From assembly GCF_001687475.2 (NCBI RefSeq), contig NZ_CP031611.1, forward strand, positions 744,001-808,000: a stretch of DNA of 64,000 nucleotides, in the 5' to 3' direction. Below the pieces are notes generated by a model that did not search any database, was not told where the DNA came from, and saw only the letters and a list, made by a program, of their open reading frames with translations. The DNA is from Campylobacter hepaticus. GTDB lineage: Bacteria > Campylobacterota > Campylobacteria > Campylobacterales > Campylobacteraceae. The translations under genes and the position numbers were made by a program. The stretch's first letter is position 1, and each line of letters begins with the position of its first letter. Below are positions 1-9,085 of the stretch, piece by piece.

Positions 1-867
1 ATTATTATCTTTAAAAAGAACAAAATTGTTCATCCATGATAAGATTTGCTCTTGTTCTCTTTTTAAAACATTATTTCTTTCTTCTTTTAAAGAATAATTC
101 ATAACAACCCCCACACAAGATAAAAATAAAATCACATACTTGATCTTTATTTTCAAAATAAAATTAAATATATAGGACAAAAGGGAACAAAACATAAAAA
201 AGTTAAAAAAATCAAAAATAAAATTTAAAATTTTAAAACCCAAATTCCCAAAATAAGAAAAAAAGAAAAGTTTTAAATGAGAAATAAAATATAAAATTTC
301 AGATAAAAAATCCAAATAAAAAAAAGAAGAACTCTTATAAGCAATAATCTTTTGAGAAAAAAGGTTTAAATTTAAAATTTCATCATAAGAAAATAATAAT
401 CCAAAACCTGCATATAAAAAAGCAGTGAAAAAACTTGAAATAATAACTATTCTAAAATCATTATAAGCATTGTCTACAAATTGCAAATGAAGCTTATTTT
501 TAAAAAACAACATTAATAAAGGTAAAATAATAAATGCAAAAATAAAATCATTTTTTTCTAAACTTAAAAAATTTAAAAATAAAGAAACCATACCAAAGCA
601 TGCTAGAAAAAAACTAAAAATATAAAGATAAAAATCCCCCATACTTATACGATAAAATAAACTCCCTTTAATCAAGGTAGCCTCTTTAATAATATTTTTT
701 CTTAATTTTAAAAATAAAAAAAATTCCCAAAAAAGAGTTAAAAAAAGAGGGAGTAAAAAAAGAAGTGCAAAAGCTGTTTTTTGCCAAGTTAATAAAAATA
801 AAACAAGACTAAAAAAAACTAAAATATAAATACTATTTTTTAATAAGCTTATGAAAAGCGTTCTCAT
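1..867 (-). CDS. Putative integral membrane protein (Cj0587-like), 3' end cut by window edge
   Basis: An open frame runs from an ATG at 867 to the left window edge (289 codons visible) without a stop. The start MRTLFISLLKNSIYIL has a ribosome site AAGGTG five bases upstream and lies inside the 3' end of ligA, overlapping it by 35 bp. The visible protein is very hydrophobic, with several Phe/Leu-rich membrane segments (residues about 10-50, 75-120, 135-165 and 200-260) and a charged tail. In C. jejuni the gene after ligA is annotated as an integral membrane protein (Cj0587), which fits in position and character. Function is unknown. The overlap implies translational coupling to ligA. Confidence 0.7.
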   Translation of the reverse strand, partial: MRTLFISLLKNSIYILVFFSLVLFLLTWQKTAFALLFLLPLFLTLFWEFFLFLKLRKNIIKEATLIKGSLFYRISMGDFYLYIFSFFLACFGMVSLFLNFLSLEKNDFIFAFIILPLLMLFFKNKLHLQFVDNAYNDFRIVIISSFFTAFLYAGFGLLFSYDEILNLNLFSQKIIAYKSSSFFYLDFLSEILYFISHLKLFFFSYFGNLGFKILNFIFDFFNFFMFCSLLSYIFNFILKIKIKYVILFLSCVGVVMNYSLKEERNNVLKREQEQILSWMNNFVLFKDNN

Positions 868-2776
868 TAATACACCTTACACCAAGATCTTGAGCTTTAC
901 TTAATTTTGATCCTGCTTCTTGGCCAAAAAGCACATAATCTGTTTTTTTAGAAAGCGAAGAACTTACCTTAGCTCCAAAACTTTCTATTAAGGCTTTTAT
1001 TTCATCTCTAGGACGTGAAAGCGTACCTGTAATAACAAAGGTTTTTCCAAAAATTGTACTATTATTTATAATTTGCCTAGCTTCTACTTTCAAATTTAAA
1101 AGTTTATAAAACTCATCAATTCTTAAACGATTTACCCGTGTAAATTCACAAAGGCTTAAAGCCATTTGCTCACCAAAACCTTCTAAACTCATATAAGCTT
1201 GAAAATCTTGTTTATGCCATTGCAAACCAAAACTCAAGCTTAATTTCTTAGCGGCAACTTCACCTATATGCTCAATACCCAAAGCATTAATAAAACGAAA
1301 AAGCTCACATTCTTTTGCATTTTTAATAGAATTTAAAAGATTATTAATCTTTTTTTGTTTAAAACCTTCCAAACCTTCAAAATCAGCAAATTCTAAGTGA
1401 AAAATACTCTCAAGTGTAGTAATTTTTTTATTTTTATATAAAAGCTCAACAATATTTTCTCCCAAACCTTCTATATTTAAACACTTTTTAGAAACAAAAT
1501 GAATGATAGAATTTACAAGCCTATCCTTGCAGTCTATATTTTGACATTTTAACAAAGTTCCTTCATCTAAAAGCTCATTATGACAAGTAGGACAAAATTG
1601 AGGACGAGTAATATCAATTTCTAAACCATCTCGACGTTCTTTAAACACCTTAGTGATTTTTGGTATCACATCCCCACTTCTTATAACACTAACAAAATCA
1701 TTAATTTTAACATCAAGCCTTGCAATCTCATCAAAATTATGCAAAGTTGCTGATTTTACCATAACTCCATCTAAATTTACTGCTTCTAAAATAGCTACAG
1801 GAGTAATCACTCCACTTCTTCCTACTTGTAAATTCACACCTATTAAACGCGTTGTTTTTTCAAGAGCAGGAAATTTAAAAGCTACCATAAACTTTGGAAA
1901 TTTTACCGTATAAGCAAGCTCATCACAAAGCGCAAGATCATCAATTCTTACAACCATTCCATCCATCATCATAGCTTTTTGTTCTCTTAAAGCTAAAAGC
2001 TCTTTATAAGCTTTTAAAACCTCGTCAACATCTTTACAAACTTTAATAAATTCATCTTTTAAAAAACCAAGTTCTCTTATAAAACTCATAATTTGACTAT
2101 GAGTTTTAAAATTTAAACTATTTTCTCCTACCCCCCAAGGATAAAATTTTAAATTTCTATCCCTTGTAACACTTGTATCTAATTGCCTTAAACTCCCACT
2201 TGCTGCATTGCGAGGATTAGCAAATAAAGCCTGATTTAAACTCGCTCTTTTAGCATTGATTTTTTCAAAATCTTCTTTTAAAATAACTACTTCACCACGA
2301 ATTTCTATCTTTTCTTTATAAGGGATATTTTTAGGAATACTATCAATCTCAAAAACATTAAGAGTGATATCTTCACCTATTTCACCATCACCCCTTGTTG
2401 CACCGCTTATTAATTTACCTTTTTCATAAAGCAAATTTAAACTTGCCCCATCAAATTTAGGCTCTATAAAAAAATTTTTCTCATTTTTTACACGTTTTAC
2501 CCATGCTCTAAGCTCCGTTTCGTCAAAAACATCTTCCATGGACCACATGCGTTTTAAATGGGCAAGTTTTTTAAATTCACTTTGTATAATAGGTGCAACT
2601 TTTTGCGTTGGAGAATCTTTTGCAATCTCATTTTCATTTATCTTTTCAAAAGCTCTTAATTCTCTGATTAAAGCATCATATTCTTCATCACTTGCTAAAG
2701 GCTCATCTTTTTCATAATACGCCCTCATCCATAAATTTGCTAGTTTTACTTTTTCTAAATACTGCTCTTTTGTCAT
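833..2776 (-). CDS. ligA: NAD+-dependent DNA ligase LigA
   Basis: Seals nicks in duplex DNA during replication and repair using NAD+ as AMP donor. At 647 residues it is a full-length bacterial LigA. The adenylation motif KFDG has its nucleophilic lysine at K107. The zinc finger shows as CPTC and CQNIDC (about residues 395-420), followed by helix-hairpin-helix segments (about 430-540) and a C-terminal BRCT domain from GKTFVITGTLSRPRDE to the end. Its start abuts the folP stop with no gap, so it is translated in the folP-ligA run; the next gene overlaps its 3' end. Nothing looks degraded. Confidence 0.97.
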   Translation of the reverse strand: MTKEQYLEKVKLANLWMRAYYEKDEPLASDEEYDALIRELRAFEKINENEIAKDSPTQKVAPIIQSEFKKLAHLKRMWSMEDVFDETELRAWVKRVKNEKNFFIEPKFDGASLNLLYEKGKLISGATRGDGEIGEDITLNVFEIDSIPKNIPYKEKIEIRGEVVILKEDFEKINAKRASLNQALFANPRNAASGSLRQLDTSVTRDRNLKFYPWGVGENSLNFKTHSQIMSFIRELGFLKDEFIKVCKDVDEVLKAYKELLALREQKAMMMDGMVVRIDDLALCDELAYTVKFPKFMVAFKFPALEKTTRLIGVNLQVGRSGVITPVAILEAVNLDGVMVKSATLHNFDEIARLDVKINDFVSVIRSGDVIPKITKVFKERRDGLEIDITRPQFCPTCHNELLDEGTLLKCQNIDCKDRLVNSIIHFVSKKCLNIEGLGENIVELLYKNKKITTLESIFHLEFADFEGLEGFKQKKINNLLNSIKNAKECELFRFINALGIEHIGEVAAKKLSLSFGLQWHKQDFQAYMSLEGFGEQMALSLCEFTRVNRLRIDEFYKLLNLKVEARQIINNSTIFGKTFVITGTLSRPRDEIKALIESFGAKVSSSLSKKTDYVLFGQEAGSKLSKAQDLGVRCINENAFHKLIKK

Positions 2777-3919
2777 TTAAACTCCTATTTTATCCATAGC
2801 CTGTGCTAAAGCAAAAAGCTGCTTATGTTCATATAAATCATGTACTCTTATAATACTAGCTCCATTTTCAAAAGCTTTCAAGTGTAAATACAAAGTCCCT
2901 GCTAAACGATCTTTTACCTCACTTTGAAAATAAGCATTAATAACACTTTTACGACTTGCCCCTATAAGTAAAGGTTTATTAAATTGCAAAAAATGTTCTA
3001 AATGTTTAATTAAAATCATATTATGTTTTGCACTTTTTCCAAAACCTATACCTACATCTAAAATACTTTCTTTTACACCATATTTTTCCAAAAGCTCAAG
3101 CTTAATTTTAAAAAATTCACTCATTTGATAAAGCAAATCTTCATAATAAGGATTATCTTGCATATTACTTGGATCATTTTGCATATGCATAAGACAATAT
3201 TTTGCTTCATATTTACTAGCAAGCTTAGCTAAATTTTCATTCCTTAAACTACTAATATCATTAATGAGTTTAAAACCTCTATTTAAAGCATATTCTAAAA
3301 CATATTCATCAAAACTATCAAGACTAAAAATAGCTTTTTCATAATATTTTTTTTTATAAATTAAATCAAGAATATTTTTAAGTCTTTTAAATTCCTCATC
3401 CTTACCACAATACTTACTTCCTGGTCTTGAACTAACAGCTCCTATATCAACATATTGTGGATTTAAAAGCAAGACTTCATTAAGTCTTTTTTCAAAATTA
3501 TTTTCATTTACACGACTATTTGGATGAAAACTATCCTCATTAACATTAATCACACCCATAAGTTCAACTTTCTTAGGTTTTAAAAAATCTTTTTGCAAAA
3601 AATTAGCTAAATCTTTAAGTCCAAAATCTTGAAGTTTTTCTTTAGCAACAAGCTTTTGCATTTGTTCTTTTGTAGCCATTAATAAAGCATTAGAGTGAGC
3701 GATTTTAGCTGTAATAACTTCTTTATGTGTAACAAGTTCAGCCCCTATTCTTAAAGCATCTTGTTTTAAAATATTTACTGCAGGAGTGCTAAGATCTTTT
3801 ATCAAAATAAAATGAATTTGCTCTTTTTGCGACATGATTTTTTGTCCTATTTTATGAGGACTTATAAAAGAACAAAGCAAATTAAAATCAGTATTTGAAT
3901 TAATCTTAAAAAATTTCAT
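2777..3919 (-). CDS. folP: Dihydropteroate synthase FolP with N-terminal extension
   Basis: Condenses p-aminobenzoate with hydroxymethyl-dihydropterin diphosphate in folate synthesis; the sulfonamide target. The catalytic TIM barrel begins near residue 120: MGVINVNEDSF (121-131), DIGAVSSRPGS, NDISSL, ILDVGIGFGKS and LLIGASRKS are the usual pterin and phosphate-binding signatures. About 115 extra N-terminal residues precede it, as in C. jejuni FolP (about 380 aa against 270-280 in most bacteria); their role is unknown. The stop touches the ligA start, and the holB-like gene ends one base upstream, so the genes form one operon. Confidence 0.95.
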   Translation of the reverse strand: MKFFKINSNTDFNLLCSFISPHKIGQKIMSQKEQIHFILIKDLSTPAVNILKQDALRIGAELVTHKEVITAKIAHSNALLMATKEQMQKLVAKEKLQDFGLKDLANFLQKDFLKPKKVELMGVINVNEDSFHPNSRVNENNFEKRLNEVLLLNPQYVDIGAVSSRPGSKYCGKDEEFKRLKNILDLIYKKKYYEKAIFSLDSFDEYVLEYALNRGFKLINDISSLRNENLAKLASKYEAKYCLMHMQNDPSNMQDNPYYEDLLYQMSEFFKIKLELLEKYGVKESILDVGIGFGKSAKHNMILIKHLEHFLQFNKPLLIGASRKSVINAYFQSEVKDRLAGTLYLHLKAFENGASIIRVHDLYEHKQLFALAQAMDKIGV

Positions 3920-3920
3920 C

Positions 3921-4520
3921 TTAGGGCTTTAAATAAAAATTTAACAAAAGCGTTGCTAAAATCACTCCACTTTTACAATTAAGCCTTGCAAGCTCATAAC
4001 TTTGATAAAATAACTCAAGTTCTTTAGCATTAAAATTTTTATATTTTACACTTTGTTTTGCAAGCAAACAAATATGCTCCATCAATTCATTTTTATCTAA
4101 ATTTTCATTATTTTGCACAAAATCAAAAAGCATTTTTAAATCCATTTTTTCAAGATCTAATGCAAGTATTTTCTCTTCTTTTTTGCATTTTCTTTTTTCG
4201 CAAATAAGACGCGATTTTACCGTTGGTAAAAGCAAATTTTTAGAAGGAACTACTATTAAAAATTTGATATTTTTTGGAGGTTCTTCAAGGAGTTTAAGTA
4301 AGAAATTTTGTGCTTCAATCCTAAAAGAATGCGCCATTAAAACAAGAATTTTTTCTTGCGTTTCTGCTACATAACTTTCTTTTTCTACCGCTCTAGCATC
4401 ATCAAGTAAAAACTCATTTTGAGGTATAAAAAATCTTAAATTATTTATACCAAAAGCATTAATCATTTCTTCTTTAATAGTTTCAAAATCTTCACTAATA
4501 ATAATCTTGCTAATAAACAA
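3921..4520 (-). CDS. holB: DNA polymerase III delta' subunit (HolB-like), short form
   Basis: Predicted clamp-loader component. The diagnostic segment is the AAA+ sensor/stator region: LLKLLEEPPKNIKFLIVVPS (about residues 75-95) followed by LLPTVKSRLICEK, equivalent to the EEPP...TVRSRC region of delta'. At 199 residues it is much shorter than the usual delta' (about 300 or more) and has no Walker A motif; delta' need not bind ATP. The same short protein is annotated as delta' in C. jejuni (Cj0584). It sits three bases downstream of hobA, so two replication genes are adjacent. Confidence 0.8.
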   Translation of the reverse strand: MFISKIIISEDFETIKEEMINAFGINNLRFFIPQNEFLLDDARAVEKESYVAETQEKILVLMAHSFRIEAQNFLLKLLEEPPKNIKFLIVVPSKNLLLPTVKSRLICEKRKCKKEEKILALDLEKMDLKMLFDFVQNNENLDKNELMEHICLLAKQSVKYKNFNAKELELFYQSYELARLNCKSGVILATLLLNFYLKP

Positions 4521-4523
4521 AAA

Positions 4524-5060
4524 TCACCCTAATTGCACTTTAGAAAATAAAATAGCATCCAAACTTACATCAAAAAGTTGATACAAACTAATAAGCTTAA
4601 TGTCTAAATCCTTGTCTTTAGAATTTAAATAAAAACTATCTTGTAATTGTTCATCAAAAAGCCACAATAAGCTATCATCTTTTGATCTAGCAATTAAAGA
4701 TTTATGATCTGCTGCACTGCCTATATAAAAATACACATAACCATTAGGAAAAGAAATATCAAGTAAATCATTAAGCAAAGCTATATCTTCTGAATTTTGC
4801 ACCTTTTTTTTACACAAAGAATTTAAAGATACAAAAGGCAACATAGGACGATTAGCTTTAGCATTAATATTTTTTAAAAAATATTCTTCATACCAAGATC
4901 TTTGATCATCACACACTAAAACAAAAGTATAACCTTCTAAAAGATATTTAAGTCTTGCTGCCATTAAAGGAGCCCATTCTAGGCGACGCGACTCCATCCA
5001 TGCCATAAAAGTTCCACCGTTACGAATATTTTCAAGAGTAAAACTTAAAAAATCACTCAT
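4524..5060 (-). CDS. hobA: DnaA-binding initiation factor HobA
   Basis: A 178-residue protein matching the epsilonproteobacterial HobA family: the N-terminus MSDFLSFTLENIRNGG and the MAWMESRRLEWAPL segment are characteristic. HobA is a SIS-fold protein, structurally like E. coli DiaA, that binds DnaA domains I-II and helps it assemble at oriC (shown in Helicobacter pylori). The gene sits directly after lysC (stop of lysC at 5061, start here at 5060) and upstream of holB, so its expression is probably tied to the lysC operon. Assignment rests on family resemblance and gene position. Confidence 0.88.
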   Translation of the reverse strand: MSDFLSFTLENIRNGGTFMAWMESRRLEWAPLMAARLKYLLEGYTFVLVCDDQRSWYEEYFLKNINAKANRPMLPFVSLNSLCKKKVQNSEDIALLNDLLDISFPNGYVYFYIGSAADHKSLIARSKDDSLLWLFDEQLQDSFYLNSKDKDLDIKLISLYQLFDVSLDAILFSKVQLG

Positions 5061-6263
5061 TTATTTATCTAGCCCATAACATTCATGCAGTGCTCTAACT
5101 GCTAATTCTCCATATTTTTCATGAACTATCATAGAAATTTTTATTTCACTAGTAGAAATCATACCTATATTAATCCTTTCATCTGCTAAAGCCTTAAAAG
5201 CTTTACTGGCTACTCCTGAGTGAGACTTCATGCCCACACCCACTATAGAAACCTTTACTACCGCACTATCACTTTCTATAGTAGTTTTAGCGCTTAAAAT
5301 TTTTTGTATGGCATTTTTAGCCAAATCAAGTTCATTTTGAGGAACAGTAAAACCTAAGTTTGTAGCCCCATCTACACCTACATTTTGTATAATCATATCT
5401 ACATTAATATTTTCATCTGCTAAAACAGAAAAAATTTCAGCTGCAATACCTGGCTTATCTTCGACATTTCTTAAGGTTACTCTAGCTTGATTTTTATCTA
5501 AAGCAATCCCGCTCACTAAAGCTTGTTCCATTTGATCTTCCTTTGTTATCATTGTTCCTTCATTTTCATTAAAACTACTTCGAGTTACCAAATTTACATT
5601 TAATTTTTTTGCAAGTTCTACGGAACGATTTTGTAAAACTTTTGCACCCAAACTTGCAAGTTCTAACATTTCTTCATAAGAAATTTTATCCAACTTTTTT
5701 GCCTTAGGTTCAATTCTTGGATCTGTTGTATAAACCCCATCAACATCAGTATAAATTTCACACAAATCTGCATGAAGCGCTCCAGCAAGTGCTACAGCAC
5801 TAAGATCACTTCCTCCTCTTCCTAAAGTAGTTACATCTCCTTTTTCGTTTACCCCTTGAAAGCCTGCAACAACCACAATTTTTCCATTTTCAAGTTCTGT
5901 TTTTATAAACTGCGTGTCGATATAATTAATCCTTGCTTTTGTAAATACACTATCTGTAACAATACCTGCTTTTCTTCCAGAAAATGACACAGCATGATAA
6001 CCTTTTTCGTTTAAAGCTATAGATAGCAAAGCACTACTTACACGCTCTCCACTACTTAAAAGCATATCCATATCTTTTCCATTAGGGTTTTTGCTAAAAT
6101 ATTTAGCTTGTTCTATAAGAGTATTGGTTACTCCACTCATTGCAGATACTACTACAACAACTTTATTGCCTTGTTCTACACTTTGAATAACACGCTTAGC
6201 TACTGCTTCTAAGCGCTCAAGTGTTCCAACGCTTGTTCCACCGTATTTTTGCACTATAAGCAT
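5061..6263 (-). CDS. lysC: Aspartate kinase LysC
   Basis: Phosphorylates aspartate, the first step towards lysine, threonine, methionine and diaminopimelate. The kinase domain starts with the KYGGTSVG motif (residues 6-13), then VVVVSAMSG, GFQGV and TTLGRGGSDLSAVALA, and ends with LQNRSVELAKK. Two ACT domains follow (about residues 265-400: VTLRNVEDKPGIAAEIF and VSIVGVGMKSHSGVASK), so feedback control by an amino acid is expected. The length of 400 is normal for a monofunctional aspartokinase. The rppH stop lies two bases upstream. Confidence 0.97.
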   Translation of the reverse strand: MLIVQKYGGTSVGTLERLEAVAKRVIQSVEQGNKVVVVVSAMSGVTNTLIEQAKYFSKNPNGKDMDMLLSSGERVSSALLSIALNEKGYHAVSFSGRKAGIVTDSVFTKARINYIDTQFIKTELENGKIVVVAGFQGVNEKGDVTTLGRGGSDLSAVALAGALHADLCEIYTDVDGVYTTDPRIEPKAKKLDKISYEEMLELASLGAKVLQNRSVELAKKLNVNLVTRSSFNENEGTMITKEDQMEQALVSGIALDKNQARVTLRNVEDKPGIAAEIFSVLADENINVDMIIQNVGVDGATNLGFTVPQNELDLAKNAIQKILSAKTTIESDSAVVKVSIVGVGMKSHSGVASKAFKALADERINIGMISTSEIKISMIVHEKYGELAVRALHECYGLDK

Positions 6264-6265
6264 TT

Positions 6266-6736
6266 TTAGATATAACCTTTCTCTTCAAAATATTTGATGA
6301 CTTTAATATAAATATTTTTTTTAAAATGATTAATCATTTCAAAAATGTCTTTAACGTTTACAAAACGATAATCATCAAATTCAGGATCTTGGGTATGAAT
6401 ATTAATCTTGGCTCCATGTTTTAAACGTACTAAAAAATATTTTTGAATTTGTCCATCATAAGGATACATTTTTTTTGCAATTTTAACAGGAAAATTATAA
6501 CTTAACCATTCTGGATATTGAGCAATAATCTCTACCTCATCAGTACCTATTTCTTCTTTTAATTCTCGGAATAAAGCACTTTTAATGCTTTCTCCTTTAT
6601 CAATACCACCTTGTGGAAATTGCCAAATATTATCCATATCATTTCTTCTAGCAATTAAAATCTTACATTCAAAAGGATAAGAACTAGATAGAATAATAGC
6701 AGCAACATTTAATCTATAATTTTTCTTATTTTCCAC
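6266..6736 (-). CDS. rppH: RNA pyrophosphohydrolase RppH (Nudix hydrolase)
   Basis: Removes pyrophosphate from 5'-triphosphate RNA to start mRNA decay, or hydrolyses dinucleoside polyphosphates. The Nudix box is complete: GGIDKGESIKSALFRELKEE continuing to IG (about residues 43-65), preceded by the RppH signature WQFPQGG. At 156 residues it has the family length. It is the first gene of the run rppH-lysC-hobA-holB-folP-ligA, and a candidate -10 lies upstream at 6764-6769. It is divergent from hemW. Confidence 0.93.
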   Translation of the reverse strand: MENKKNYRLNVAAIILSSSYPFECKILIARRNDMDNIWQFPQGGIDKGESIKSALFRELKEEIGTDEVEIIAQYPEWLSYNFPVKIAKKMYPYDGQIQKYFLVRLKHGAKINIHTQDPEFDDYRFVNVKDIFEMINHFKKNIYIKVIKYFEEKGYI

Positions 6737-6763
6737 GATCTTTGTCCTTTATTTTAAGATATC

Positions 6764-6769
6764 ATTTTA
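6764..6769 (-). promoter_or_regulatory. Candidate -10 box for the rppH-lysC operon
   Basis: On the minus strand the 95-bp gap between rppH and the divergent hemW contains GGTTAAAATG, with TAAAAT about 28 bases before the rppH start. Campylobacter sigma-70 promoters rely on a -10 box with weak or absent -35 elements, so this is plausible but not proven. Confidence 0.35.
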
Positions 6770-6831
6770 ACCTAAATCAAATAAATTTTCATTAAAATAT
6801 ATAAATTCAATAAATTATTCTTAGGGTTTTT

Positions 6832-7899
6832 ATGCATTTTTATATTCATATTCCATTTTGTGAAAGCAAATGCCATTATTGTGCTTTTACAAGCTTAAAA
6901 AAACAAAATTACGAAAAAGCTTATTTTCAAGCACTAAAAAAAGATATTAAATTTCATTTAAAAGAATTCGATATTAAAACCAAGCAAATCAAAACTTTAT
7001 TTATAGGTGGAGGAACACCTAGTTGCGTTCAAGCATCTTATTATGAATCCATTTTTGAAATTTTAAGTCCTTATTTTAGTTCAAATATAGAAATTTCATG
7101 CGAAGCCAATCCTAACTCAGCGAGTTTAAATTGGCTAAAAGCTATGAAAAATATAGGTATAAACCGACTTTCTTTAGGAGTTGAGAGTTTTCATCCTAAA
7201 AAACTTCATTTCCTCGGCAGAATTCATGATCAAAAAATGATTTTTAAAGCCCTAGAAAATGCCTATAAAGCGGGATTTTTAAATGTCAATATAGATTTAA
7301 TTTATGATACTAAATTAGACAATAAAAAAATGCTTGAATTTGAACTTTTACATTTACAAAATATCAAATCTTTAATCACTCATTTAAGTGCTTACACCTT
7401 AAGCTTAGAACCTCATACTGCTTTTGCCAAAAAAAAGCATTTTAAAAAAAATGCTCCTAATTTAATGAAATTTTTCATAAAAGAACTCATACAACTTGGT
7501 TTTTTTCAATACGAAATCAGTAATTTTTCAAAAAGCAAATCTAAAATATGTAAACACAATCTTGCTTATTGGCAAGGAAAAAATTATCTAGCCTGTGGTT
7601 TAAGTGCTGTAGGATTTTATAAAAATCAACGTTTTTATACGCTTAAAACCTTAAAAGATTATATTCAAAACCCTACTTTTAGAAGCATAGAAAACTTAAG
7701 CTATAAGGATTTAAATTTAGAACATTTGTTCTTAGGTCTTAGAAGCATAATAGGCATTAATAAAACAAAACTTGATCCTTTACAAAAAGAAAAAATCAAC
7801 ATCTTGCTTAAAGAAAAAAAAATATTTCATAAAAATCAAAAATATTTTAATACTAATTTTGCTATAGCTGATGAACTTGCCTTGTATCTCTCATCTTAA
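6832..7899 (+). CDS. hemW: Heme chaperone HemW (radical SAM, HemN-like)
   Basis: A 355-residue radical SAM protein whose cluster cysteines are C10, C14 and C17 (FCESKCHYC), followed by IGGGTPS and the SLGVESF segment. HemW and coproporphyrinogen oxidase HemN are often confused. This protein has the HNLAYW motif (about residue 241), the HNxxYW signature of HemW, and lacks the extended N-terminus of HemN, so I call it a heme chaperone rather than the oxidase. C. jejuni Cj0580c is the positional orthologue. It is transcribed divergently from rppH and is followed 50 bp later by tatB. Confidence 0.88.
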   Translation: MHFYIHIPFCESKCHYCAFTSLKKQNYEKAYFQALKKDIKFHLKEFDIKTKQIKTLFIGGGTPSCVQASYYESIFEILSPYFSSNIEISCEANPNSASLNWLKAMKNIGINRLSLGVESFHPKKLHFLGRIHDQKMIFKALENAYKAGFLNVNIDLIYDTKLDNKKMLEFELLHLQNIKSLITHLSAYTLSLEPHTAFAKKKHFKKNAPNLMKFFIKELIQLGFFQYEISNFSKSKSKICKHNLAYWQGKNYLACGLSAVGFYKNQRFYTLKTLKDYIQNPTFRSIENLSYKDLNLEHLFLGLRSIIGINKTKLDPLQKEKINILLKEKKIFHKNQKYFNTNFAIADELALYLSS

Positions 7900-7949
7900 A
7901 TTTAAGTTTTTTAAGTAAAATATTTTAAAAAAATAAAGAGTATAAAATA

Positions 7950-8336
7950 ATGAGTTTTGGTGAAATCATTGTCATTTTAGTTGTAGCGATTTTAATTTTA
8001 GGACCTGAGAAACTTCCTGAAGCTATAGTTCAAATAGCAAAAATTTTAAAAGCCCTTAAACGCAATATAGATGATGCAAAATCAAGCATAGAAAAAGAAA
8101 TACGTATCAATGAACTTCAAGAAGAAGCTAAAAAATACAAAGATGAATTTTCAAGTGCGAATGAAAACATAAGAAAAAAACTTAGCTTTGAAGAATTTGA
8201 TGAATTAAAAAGAGATATTTTAGATAAAACAAAACTGGATTTAACTTTTGATAAAAAAGAACCTATACAAAATGATTTAAATGAAAAAAAATCTAACACA
8301 GAAGAAAAAGCAAATCTTCATGATTTACAAAAATAA
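7950..8336 (+). CDS. tatB: Sec-independent translocase subunit TatB
   Basis: Part of the twin-arginine translocation complex that exports folded proteins. The N-terminal 20 residues form the single membrane helix (SFGEIIVILVVAILILGPEK) with the GPEKLP hinge, followed by an amphipathic helix and a charged, coiled-coil-prone tail to residue 128. The order tatB-tatC and the longer tail mark it as TatB rather than TatA. TatC starts 15 bp downstream. Confidence 0.93.
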   Translation: MSFGEIIVILVVAILILGPEKLPEAIVQIAKILKALKRNIDDAKSSIEKEIRINELQEEAKKYKDEFSSANENIRKKLSFEEFDELKRDILDKTKLDLTFDKKEPIQNDLNEKKSNTEEKANLHDLQK

Positions 8337-8350
8337 AAAATGGAAAAAAA

Positions 8351-9085
8351 ATGTTTGAAGAATTAAAACCCCATTTAATAGAACTAAGAAAGCGTCTTTT
8401 TATAAGCGTTGCTTGTATTATTGTGATGTTTATTATCTGCTTTGCTTTTCGAAGCTTTATTTTAGACATTTTAAAAGCTCCCCTTATAGCAGTCTTACCC
8501 GAAGTTGCTAAACATGTAAATGTTATAGAGGTGCAAGAAGCTTTATTTACTGCTATTAAAGTCAGTTTTTTTGCTGCTTTTATTCTTTCTCTACCTATAA
8601 TCTTTTGGCAATTTTGGAAATTCGTAGCCCCAGGACTTTATGATAATGAAAAACGCCTTGTAGTGCCTTTTGTCAGTTTTGCAAGTATTATGTTTGCCTT
8701 AGGAACTTGTTTTTGTTATTTTGTGGTAGTTCCTTTAGCTTTTAAATTCTTAATCAATTTTGGTTTAAATGAAGACTTTAATCCTGTAATCACCATAGGT
8801 ACTTATGTAGACTTTTTTACAAAGGTTGTTGTAGCCTTTGGTTTAGCTTTTGAAATGCCTGTAATTGCTTTTTTCTTTGCCAAAATAGGACTTATTGATG
8901 ATAGCTTTTTAAAACGGCATTTACGCATAGCCATTTTAATTATTTTTATTTTTTCAGCCTTTATGACCCCGCCTGATATTTTATCTCAATTTTTAATGGC
9001 AGGACCACTTTGTGGACTCTATGGGCTTTCTATTTTAATCGTTCAAAAAGTAAATCCTGCATCTAAAGATGAAGAAAACACATGA
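8351..9085 (+). CDS. tatC: Sec-independent translocase subunit TatC
   Basis: The polytopic core of the Tat translocase that binds twin-arginine signal peptides. At 244 residues with six hydrophobic segments it matches the family; signature regions are LIELRKRL at the N-terminus, FWKFVAPGLY (about residues 88-97) and the AFMTPPD segment before the last helices. Its stop overlaps the queA start by 4 bp (ATGA), so queA is translationally coupled. Tat substrates in this genus include molybdenum enzymes such as formate dehydrogenase, which links functionally to the selenium genes near 51-61 kb. Confidence 0.96.
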   Translation: MFEELKPHLIELRKRLFISVACIIVMFIICFAFRSFILDILKAPLIAVLPEVAKHVNVIEVQEALFTAIKVSFFAAFILSLPIIFWQFWKFVAPGLYDNEKRLVVPFVSFASIMFALGTCFCYFVVVPLAFKFLINFGLNEDFNPVITIGTYVDFFTKVVVAFGLAFEMPVIAFFFAKIGLIDDSFLKRHLRIAILIIFIFSAFMTPPDILSQFLMAGPLCGLYGLSILIVQKVNPASKDEENT

